This document shows positions 1-4,969 of a stretch of 6,160 nt of DNA, piece by piece. The position numbers and the translations under genes are program-made. Within the stretch, counting starts at the first letter, position 1, and each line of letters opens with the position of its first letter. Where the stretch lies: NCBI GenBank assembly GCA_021737445.1, contig JAIPDY010000254.1, positions 1 through 6,160 on the forward strand. The letters run 5' to 3'. The notes beneath the pieces are model-generated. The model ran no database searches and was not told where the DNA came from. It worked only from the letters and a program-made list of their open reading frames with translations. This DNA comes from Desulfotignum sp. Lineage in GTDB: Bacteria; Desulfobacterota; Desulfobacteria; Desulfobacterales; Desulfobacteraceae.

Positions 1-297
1 AAGGTCTTTGACAACTGGAAAACCAGACAGGGGCTTTATGTGAATAACATGACCATCCACAATTGATTTGCAGGCAAGAACCGGTTTACCGTTTAACTCA
101 ACGGCACAGCTCCCGCACTTGGCCGCCTCACACGATGACCTGAAAGACAGGCTGTCATCACAAGAGTTGCGGATTTCTGTCAGCACTTCAAGAACGGTCT
201 GGCTGGCATGATAGTTGAGTTCATATGTCTGGATATATGATGCCGGATCCTTTTGGGCATCATAACGATGAATGTATACGTTAAATGTTTCAACCAT
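1..297 (-). CDS. Succinate dehydrogenase/fumarate reductase-type iron-sulfur subunit, N-terminal part (cut by window edge)
   Basis: The first 99 codons of an SdhB/FrdB-like protein are visible, and the frame is still open at base 1. Residues 1-99 form the N-terminal ferredoxin-like domain. The [2Fe-2S] ligands are C56, C61, C64 and C76 in the exact family spacing C-x4-C-x2-C-x11-C, in the context SSCEAAKCGSCAVELNG and then VLAC. The next stretch, IKPLSGFPVVKDL, matches the family's usual exit from this domain. The C-terminal [4Fe-4S]/[3Fe-4S] domain would lie beyond the window, so a TfrB-like fusion to a CCG domain cannot be excluded. The ATG at 297 has AAGGTGA five bases upstream. The gene starts 20 bases after the flavoprotein stop, which is the frdA-frdB order. 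By family knowledge it would pass electrons between the flavoprotein and a quinone, thiol or other partner. No membrane anchor gene is visible. The family is secure; the electron partner is unknown. Confidence 0.9.
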   Translation of the reverse strand, partial: MVETFNVYIHRYDAQKDPASYIQTYELNYHASQTVLEVLTEIRNSCDDSLSFRSSCEAAKCGSCAVELNGKPVLACKSIVDGHVIHIKPLSGFPVVKDL

Positions 298-302
298 CTG
301 AT

Positions 303-309
303 TCACCTT
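303..309 (-). promoter_or_regulatory. Ribosome binding site of the iron-sulfur subunit gene
   Basis: AAGGTGA lies five bases before the ATG at 297, in the 20-base gap after the flavoprotein stop. It fixes the start of the truncated iron-sulfur gene. Confidence 0.6.
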
Positions 310-317
310 ATATTGAT

Positions 318-2012
318 TTATTGCGCCGGTTTTTGTGGATGGATGCTGCTCATCTCCACAGGTCTCATCTTGATATTCATTTGGTGGGTGTCTCTGTTTA
401 TTGTAATTTCCGTACACTGAGGAGGTGTGGCCGTGTCAAGGCCGGGAAAATCCTCCAGGTAATGCGCACCACGGCTTTCTTTTCTGGCCAGTGCTGCTGC
501 AACAATCATCTGGCCGGTGGTTACCATCTTTTCCAGTTCAAGATAATCCAATAAGCTGTAATTGTGATGAAACCGCGAGCCGGTGATTCCGACGTCATCA
601 GCCAGTTCCCGGCTGATTTCATCCAGGGCCTGTCTGGCGGTTTCCAGCCCTTTGACCGTTCGGGAAACAAATACATGCGCCTGCATTACGGCCCTTAACC
701 GGTGTTTGACCTGTGCCGCTGTCAGCTGTAAAGGGCCTTTGTTCAAAAGCCGGGTGAGCCGGGATTTTTCTTCTCTTACCTGTGTTTTATCCGGTTCGAT
801 CCGGTCCTGATTTCCTGCAAATTCAGCAGCGCTGTCACCGGCCCTGTGACCAAACACCAGGATCTCAGCCAGGCTGTTTCCACTGAGACGGTTCCCACCC
901 TGAACACCGCCGGAAACCTCACCTGCCGCAAACAGGCCTGGAACGGTTGTCCGGGCATTGCCGTCTATGGCAATCCCACCCATAAAAAAATGGGCTGCCG
1001 GTGCGACTTCAACCCGTTTGTGCCGGTAATCAAATCCGCGCTCCGCGCAGACCCCCAGTTCATACTGAAAACTGCGGAACGTGTCTTCTGAAAGCCCGGT
1101 CGCATCAAGAAAAACCCCTTTGTTTGGCGTTCCCCTGCCTTCAACTATCTCTGTATAGATACTCCGGGCAAGGCGGTCCCGGGTGGTATGCTCCAGCAGT
1201 TCAGGTTCATATCGGGCCATGAAACGCTCGTTGTCAGCATTGTACAGCCTGGCATATTCCATGATTCCCAGAATAAACCCGTGCAAAGATCTCGGGTAGA
1301 CCAGTCCGCACGGATAAAACTGCACCTGTTCCATATTGATCAGGCTGGCGCCTGCTGTCAGTGCCAGTTCAAACCCGTCTCCGGTCACCTTCACAGGATT
1401 GCTGGTAACCGGATACAACTGACCCACCCCGCCGGTTGCCAGTATAACCGCCCTGGCATCAGCCTGTATAATTTCACCATTGCCCAGATCAACCCCCATG
1501 GCACCGGTAACAACACCCTGTTTTGTGAGCAGACGGGTGGTCATCACATCCGGCTGATGCCTGACTCCGAACCGGATGCACTGGGCCCGGAGAACCTTTG
1601 TCATCTGGAGCCCCACACGATCACTGATGGCCATGACCCTCGGACAGGTGTGGCCCCCTGCGCGATCTAGCTGATACCGTCCGTCCGCTCTTTTATCAAA
1701 TTGAAGCCCCCATTTTTCCATTTCCATGACACGTTCATGGGCTTCTGATGTCAATATGCGCACCAATGGCTGATCACTTAAATAAGCCCCGCCAATAACG
1801 GTATCACGAAAATGCAGATCGTATGAATCTCCGGGATCACTCCAGGGGCCGACAGCTGACACACCGGCACCGCTGACGGTGCCGCCGCTTCGTCCGATCA
1901 ACCCCTTATCCCAGATGGTCACCTGCCGGCCGCGTTCACCTGCCCGAATGGCAGCATACAGCCCGGCCCCACCGGTGCCGATAACCAGTACATCTGTTTC
2001 AATTACCCTCAA
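318..2012 (-). CDS. FAD-dependent flavoprotein subunit, succinate dehydrogenase/fumarate reductase family
   Basis: This 564-residue protein has the normal length of an SdhA/FrdA flavoprotein. Motifs in order are: the dinucleotide fold GTGGAG at 12-17; the FAD-contact loop GRSGGTVSGAGVSA at 40-53; GGHTCPR at 119-125; LATGGVGQLYPVTSNP at 191-206 and TGDG at 210-213; VQFYPCG at 230-236; the Arg candidate R278 or R280 in TTRDRLARSI; HFFMGGI at 341-347; AAGEVSGGVQGGNRLSGNSL at 362-381, with R375; and the C-terminal ARKESRGAHYLEDFP near 509-523. The loop where SdhA/FrdA has HTVAAQGG has Gly in place of the FAD-linking His, so FAD is probably bound non-covalently. Y233 replaces the His of the common QFHP motif. 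With the iron-sulfur protein encoded next, it should form a soluble or anchored redox pair acting on a dicarboxylate-like or enoate substrate (inference). Fumarate itself is uncertain. The start is TTG at 2012: the frame has no ATG before the TAG at 2031-2033, and GGAGG lies seven bases upstream. An L-aspartate-oxidase-like role is less likely because of the iron-sulfur partner. Confidence 0.88.
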   Translation of the reverse strand: MRVIETDVLVIGTGGAGLYAAIRAGERGRQVTIWDKGLIGRSGGTVSGAGVSAVGPWSDPGDSYDLHFRDTVIGGAYLSDQPLVRILTSEAHERVMEMEKWGLQFDKRADGRYQLDRAGGHTCPRVMAISDRVGLQMTKVLRAQCIRFGVRHQPDVMTTRLLTKQGVVTGAMGVDLGNGEIIQADARAVILATGGVGQLYPVTSNPVKVTGDGFELALTAGASLINMEQVQFYPCGLVYPRSLHGFILGIMEYARLYNADNERFMARYEPELLEHTTRDRLARSIYTEIVEGRGTPNKGVFLDATGLSEDTFRSFQYELGVCAERGFDYRHKRVEVAPAAHFFMGGIAIDGNARTTVPGLFAAGEVSGGVQGGNRLSGNSLAEILVFGHRAGDSAAEFAGNQDRIEPDKTQVREEKSRLTRLLNKGPLQLTAAQVKHRLRAVMQAHVFVSRTVKGLETARQALDEISRELADDVGITGSRFHHNYSLLDYLELEKMVTTGQMIVAAALARKESRGAHYLEDFPGLDTATPPQCTEITINRDTHQMNIKMRPVEMSSIHPQKPAQ

Positions 2013-2091
2013 AACAGTTCCTCCCCAAATCTATTCTTCTGCCCTGCCGCCTGTGTCAAAAACGCTGCATGCCGGCTGCATCGTATTCCCA
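2013..2091 (-). other. Short intergenic gap before the flavoprotein gene
   Basis: These 79 bases separate the stop of the racemase-fold gene from the TTG start of the flavoprotein. Besides the ribosome binding site I see only a 7-base direct repeat, gctgcat, at 2064-2070 and 2075-2081. There is no convincing promoter, and no hairpin followed by a T run, so read-through as one operon is the simplest reading. Confidence 0.45.
2018..2026 (-). promoter_or_regulatory. Ribosome binding site that decides the TTG start of the flavoprotein
   Basis: GGGGAGGAA ends five bases before TTG at 2012, with its GGAGG core (2020-2024) seven bases away. No ATG or GTG lies between this site and an in-frame TAG at 2031-2033. 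The TTG also sits just before the conserved beta strand ETDVLVIGTGGAG, so TTG is the best start. Confidence 0.7.
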
Positions 2092-2835
2092 TCAGGACAA
2101 AGTTGTCTGAAACAATCTCCCCAGGCCCGGGAGTGGTTCTTTGACGCCGGCCAGCCTCAGGGCGTGCCACATACTGGCCATGTTGGCGCTGAAGACAGGT
2201 TTTCCAAGATCTTTTTCCAAGGTTTCAGCCACAGGGCTGAGCACAATACCTGTGTCACTGACAAAGATCGCATCTGCTTCAGGCGAATCGGTTTTTCGAA
2301 TCAGGTCATTTAAACCGGACGGATCAAGCCGGCCGATATCCCAGTCCATGGTCAGGCCCAGTCCCATATGATTGACAACTCTTATCCCGGCATTTTCAAC
2401 ATACTGGATCAGTTTTTCCCCAAGCCTTGGTTCATATGGCATGGCCAGGGCAATCTTTTTGACTCCCAGGGTGTTGATGGCCTCAACCAGGGCAGTTGAT
2501 GTGGTGGTCGCAGGGCACCGGCCGCTTTTACCCAGTGTTTTTCGCAGGTTTTCATCCCATTCCGGGCCCCGGCTGAAACTACCGGACGTACACATCCAGA
2601 CGATCGAATGCGGGCGGACAGTGGCAAGGTCGGCAGCATGGCGGCTGAAATCATCCCCTTTTGCAACTGCCTGCATGGTTTCCAGGGTGACGCTGCCCTC
2701 ATCCGGCATGGCCGTGCGTGTGATATGAACAGATACGCCGGGAGGACACAGCCAGTAGTATTCCATGTCCGCCAGTCCTGAGGCCGGATAGATAATACCG
2801 ATCCGGGCACGCCAGCCAAAATTTGCTCTGTGCAT
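2092..2835 (-). CDS. Asp/Glu racemase-fold enzyme, maleate isomerase / arylmalonate decarboxylase / EutA type
   Basis: This 247-residue protein has the normal length for the maleate isomerase / arylmalonate decarboxylase group. Motifs counted from the ATG at 2835 are: RIGIIYPASG at 11-20, the first strand; MCTSGSFSRG at 81-90 with C82, matching the CTSGSF motif of maleate isomerases; TTSTALVEAI at 111-120; GVKKIALAMPYEPRLGEKL at 124-142; VVNHMGLGLTMDWDIGRLDP at 153-172; and KPVFSANMASMWHALRLAG at 212-230, matching the family's 'PV.TSNQA..W..LR.AG' ending. The second catalytic position, usually a Cys in an SCT motif, reads SDT here (D194). The family interconverts or decarboxylates small carboxylates through an enolate-like intermediate; the substrate here is unknown. 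EutA of ectoine operons belongs to the same group, and an ectoine-hydrolase-like gene lies two genes upstream. The gene starts 29 bases after the IclR stop. An in-frame ATG at 2856 would bury the Shine-Dalgarno sequence in codons, so 2835 is preferred. Confidence 0.85.
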   Translation of the reverse strand: MHRANFGWRARIGIIYPASGLADMEYYWLCPPGVSVHITRTAMPDEGSVTLETMQAVAKGDDFSRHAADLATVRPHSIVWMCTSGSFSRGPEWDENLRKTLGKSGRCPATTTSTALVEAINTLGVKKIALAMPYEPRLGEKLIQYVENAGIRVVNHMGLGLTMDWDIGRLDPSGLNDLIRKTDSPEADAIFVSDTGIVLSPVAETLEKDLGKPVFSANMASMWHALRLAGVKEPLPGLGRLFQTTLS

Positions 2836-2843
2836 TTTTGCAA

Positions 2844-2850
2844 CCTCCTT
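2844..2850 (-). promoter_or_regulatory. Ribosome binding site that decides the start of the racemase-fold gene
   Basis: A perfect AAGGAGG lies eight bases before the ATG at 2835. The alternative ATG at 2856 would use this same sequence as codons 2-5 (KKEV) and has only GGTTTGA in front of it. The downstream ATG is therefore the likely start. Confidence 0.75.
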
Positions 2851-2864
2851 TTTCATTCAAACCA

Positions 2865-3659
2865 TTAACAGTTAAAAACGGTTTTCAAAACCGATTCAGG
2901 GGCCCCAAGCTTCCGGGACAGCCTTAATCCCACCGGACAAAGCACATCCTTGATTTCCAGGATGCGTTTGTCAGGCATATTTATTTCCAGCGCAGATACA
3001 CTGATTGCACAACAGATATATGCCGTATAATCAAACACCGGGACGGCAACGCAGCGCAACCCGATGGCACGTTCCTGGTTGTCAACGGAAAAAGCCTGTT
3101 TCCGGATTTTAAACAGTTCCGTGTCCAGCTCATGCCGGTCCGTGATGGTGTATTCCGTGTATCTTGTTAAAGGATTTGATGCAAGATAACTGTCAAGCTC
3201 GGGCCCGGGCAGGTATGCCAGAATAGCTTTACCAAGGGCTGTACAATGTCCCGGTGAAAAAGATCCGATACCCGGATCAATTTTCATCACTTCGTCATTG
3301 TCAATTTTATCCAGATTAATGACTTTGTGGGCATCCCAGTACCCCAGGGTCACATTGTCCCGGAACCGGTATGCCACCTCCTGCAAATAAGGCCGGGCAA
3401 CTTTTCTCAAGGGAATGTCATTGGCAACTTTCATGCCGATCTGTGTAATTTTAAATGTCAGGTAGTACCGCTTGTTTTTGGTTTTGGTCACATATCCCTT
3501 CTCTTCCAGTGTCGCCAGAAACCGGTGGCTGGCACTGCGGTTGATCCCCAGCTCATTGGCAAGTTCAGTAATGGTCAGTCCACTTTTTTTTGCCAGTATT
3601 TCCATGACATCCAGTCCGCGCTGCAGCGTGGAAATGGTATAATATTTCTTGTCGGTCAT
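2865..3659 (-). CDS. IclR-family transcriptional regulator
   Basis: This 264-residue protein has the standard IclR length. Residues 8-70 form the N-terminal winged helix: ISTLQRGLDVMEILA at 9-23 and the helix-turn-helix LTITELANELGINRSASHRF at 28-47, followed by the wing LEEKGYVTKTKNKRYYLT. Residues 75-255 are the effector-binding domain, with PGHCTALGKAILAYL at 136-150 and the late motif DNQERAIGLRCVAVPVFD at 193-210, close to the family's DEE..GV.C.A.PV signature; C203 is the conserved Cys. IclR proteins bind small carboxylates or aromatics and control nearby catabolic genes, so this one probably senses the substrate or an intermediate of this pathway (inference). It is transcribed with the other genes, 146 bases after the M24 gene and 29 bases before the racemase-fold gene. 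The ATG at 3659 has GGAGG eight bases upstream. A longer frame from a TTG at 3692 adds 11 unconserved residues and is not favoured. Confidence 0.93.
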   Translation of the reverse strand: MTDKKYYTISTLQRGLDVMEILAKKSGLTITELANELGINRSASHRFLATLEEKGYVTKTKNKRYYLTFKITQIGMKVANDIPLRKVARPYLQEVAYRFRDNVTLGYWDAHKVINLDKIDNDEVMKIDPGIGSFSPGHCTALGKAILAYLPGPELDSYLASNPLTRYTEYTITDRHELDTELFKIRKQAFSVDNQERAIGLRCVAVPVFDYTAYICCAISVSALEINMPDKRILEIKDVLCPVGLRLSRKLGAPESVLKTVFNC

Positions 3660-3665
3660 TTGATG

Positions 3666-3673
3666 TTCCTCCC
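3666..3673 (-). promoter_or_regulatory. Ribosome binding site that decides the IclR start
   Basis: GGGAGGAA stands six bases before the ATG at 3659, with the GGAGG core at 3668-3672. It lies inside the extra codons of the longer TTG-started frame, which argues that translation begins at 3659. Confidence 0.75.
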
Positions 3674-3737
3674 GGCTTTTGTGTTGATGCAAAAATCAGA
3701 TCTATTCAGCACATAGTTCATTATCTGGTACAATTTT

Positions 3738-3766
3738 TTAATATACTGAATCATTGATTTATACAA
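3738..3766 (-). promoter_or_regulatory. Candidate sigma-70-type promoter for iclR and the downstream genes
   Basis: On the minus strand, TTGTAT (3761-3766) is followed after 17 bases by TATTAA (3738-3743). An alternative -10, TATATT (3740-3745), gives 15-base spacing. The palindrome AATCA-T-TGATT (3749-3759) lies inside the spacer, where a bound regulator could block RNA polymerase, possibly IclR itself. The leader would be about 70 bases. In such AT-rich DNA, matches of this quality can arise by chance, so this is only a candidate. Confidence 0.3.
3749..3759. repeat. Short palindrome, candidate operator
   Basis: AATCA and TGATT are exact inverted arms around a single central T. The site lies within the spacer of the candidate promoter upstream of iclR. 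IclR-family regulators usually bind palindromic sites near their own gene, but the arms are only five bases long, so the assignment is weak. Confidence 0.25.
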
Positions 3767-3805
3767 TTGCCTTTGGGAAGAAACCGGGTTTTATTTTAAA
3801 CTACG

Positions 3806-4969
3806 CTATATTACCTGCGGTGTTACCGGAAAGTGCCGCAGCACCTCTGCACCATTCTCATTTAATATGACTGTGTCGGTTATCAGATAATCCCCGAGGC
3901 CTGAACCGACCAGCCAGGAAAGAAAATGAAATGTCATCCCGGCTTCAAGCACCAGCGCACTGCCGCGCCGCAATCCCATGACCCTGCTGCCTCCCACCCA
4001 GCTTGGGGGAAATCCCACCCCCACCATGTACCCGCAATGGTGTCGCTGATAATGCGGCAAACCTGCCCTGTCAATGACCATTTGCCAGGCCTGATAGGCA
4101 TCATCCGCCGTTTTTCCGGGTGTGATGGTCTCCAGGACAGCATCAAAGGCATCATTACAAATCCGGGCAGTTTTTTTTGTCCCTCCGGGAATATCCCCTA
4201 TGAAAAACAACCGGCCCATGGGTGCATGGTACCGGCTGCAACACCCTGAAAGTTCGACAAACAGCATTTCTTTTTTTTTCAATCTGTAATCCCCCCATGC
4301 CACATGTTCCTGGGACATGGATGGCCTTGCCCTTATAAACGGGCCAAAACCGGGAATTTCTCCGCCTTCAACAGCCATGGTCCGCATCACCTCTGCTGCG
4401 ATCTCACCTTCACTGACACCGGGGCCGGCGGTTGCAACGACAGTCTGCATCATTTTAGCTGAAATTTTTGATGCCTGCCGGATACAGGAGATCTCCGCCG
4501 CTGATTTGACCATCCGAAGGTGATCCACAAAATAGGATGCATCTTTCCATACAACACGTGAAAGCGCATCTTTCAATGCTTCCCACAAATGAATGGGACA
4601 AAAAAGGGTGTGTTTTTCTATGCCGATCATGGCTGAGGTCAATTTTGTTTTTTTGATAATCTGAATCGCCTTTTGTGCCGGATTTTCACTGTCACTGTGC
4701 CCGTTAAACCCAATATTTTCCAGCTGGGCCTCTACAGTTGCCGCTTCCATGGAACGGGTGATCAACTGCATTTTCCCCTGACGGAACACCATCAGAATGT
4801 GGGGAGAAAAAAATCCCAGATGATTCAGTCCGGTCAGATAAAAAATATTTTCAGGGCTGAATATCAGCATCGCTTCCAGCTTGTTTTCAGACATAATCTG
4901 CCTGACACGAAAAAGACGTGCGGCAAGCTCGTCACTGGAAAACGGATGACGTGCCTTGACTTGATCCAT
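3806..4969 (-). CDS. M24-fold (creatinase/aminopeptidase superfamily) hydrolase, ectoine-hydrolase-like, metal ligands mostly lost
   Basis: This 387-residue protein has the two-domain layout of creatinase, prolidase and ectoine hydrolase. Residues 1-150 are the creatinase N-terminal domain, with LEAMLIFSPENIFYLTGL at 31-48. Residues 152-380 are the pita-bread domain, opening with RMVKSAAEISCIRQASKIS. Of the five metal ligands of metallopeptidases (D, D, H, E, E), I read E239 (VELSG), A249 (YHAPMGR), one His kept at 310/311 (RHHCGY), L350 and T364. It is therefore probably not a metallopeptidase. The stretches ELSGCCSRYHAP and EAGMTFHFL resemble ectoine hydrolase (EutD/DoeA), as I remember that family. 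Creatinase itself has Glu where G252 or its neighbour sits, so a creatinase role is less likely. It likely hydrolyses a non-peptide C-N bond of a small solute (inference). Its ATG overlaps the stop of the MttB-like gene by one base, and AGGAG lies ten bases upstream. The coding strand has A runs of eight and nine bases. Confidence 0.85.
   Translation of the reverse strand: MDQVKARHPFSSDELAARLFRVRQIMSENKLEAMLIFSPENIFYLTGLNHLGFFSPHILMVFRQGKMQLITRSMEAATVEAQLENIGFNGHSDSENPAQKAIQIIKKTKLTSAMIGIEKHTLFCPIHLWEALKDALSRVVWKDASYFVDHLRMVKSAAEISCIRQASKISAKMMQTVVATAGPGVSEGEIAAEVMRTMAVEGGEIPGFGPFIRARPSMSQEHVAWGDYRLKKKEMLFVELSGCCSRYHAPMGRLFFIGDIPGGTKKTARICNDAFDAVLETITPGKTADDAYQAWQMVIDRAGLPHYQRHHCGYMVGVGFPPSWVGGSRVMGLRRGSALVLEAGMTFHFLSWLVGSGLGDYLITDTVILNENGAEVLRHFPVTPQVI

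Larger units (their letters stand above)
3660..3805 (-). other. AT-rich intergenic region between the M24 hydrolase gene and the iclR gene
   Basis: This is the largest gap in the window (146 bases) and is clearly richer in A and T than the genes. It holds the IclR ribosome binding site, a candidate promoter, a short palindrome AATCA-T-TGATT at 3749-3759, a second palindrome AAACC-G-GGTTT at 3781-3791, and the dispersed inverted pair ATTCAG (3704-3709) / CTGAAT (3746-3751). No hairpin followed by a T run marks a terminator for the M24 gene. It is the most likely place for control of the downstream half of the cluster. Confidence 0.5.

Noticed and set aside
1188..1670. 160-codon plus-strand open frame inside the flavoprotein gene
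   Set aside because: It lies wholly antisense to a gene with clear family motifs and shows no recognisable domain. It is a shadow of the minus-strand coding sequence, as are the other plus-strand frames.
2060..2085. Hairpin plus T5 in the gap before the flavoprotein gene as a terminator
   Set aside because: The best stem I can form is four base pairs (ATGC/GCAT), and six bases separate it from the T run. The 7-base direct repeat there is not an inverted repeat.
2092..2110. Imperfect palindrome at the end of the racemase-fold gene (GACAA-AG-TTGTC) as a terminator
   Set aside because: The stem has five pairs and a two-base loop, overlaps the stop codon, and no T run follows in the direction of transcription.
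2409..2843. 144-codon minus-strand open frame overlapping the racemase-fold gene
   Set aside because: It is in a different frame from the protein carrying the CTSGSF and NMASMWHALRLAG motifs and has no domain of its own.
3659..3692. Longer IclR start at TTG 3692
   Set aside because: The added residues are not conserved IclR sequence, and the strong GGAGG at 3668-3672 lies inside them, directly in front of the ATG at 3659.
3781..3791. AAACC-G-GGTTT as a terminator for the M24 gene
   Set aside because: The single-base centre cannot form a hairpin loop, and no T run follows on the minus strand. At most it is a weak palindromic site.
3806..4969. Creatinase (creatine amidinohydrolase)
   Set aside because: The creatinase Glu in its ALER motif is replaced by Gly in APMGR here. 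The fold and length fit, but the substrate residues do not.
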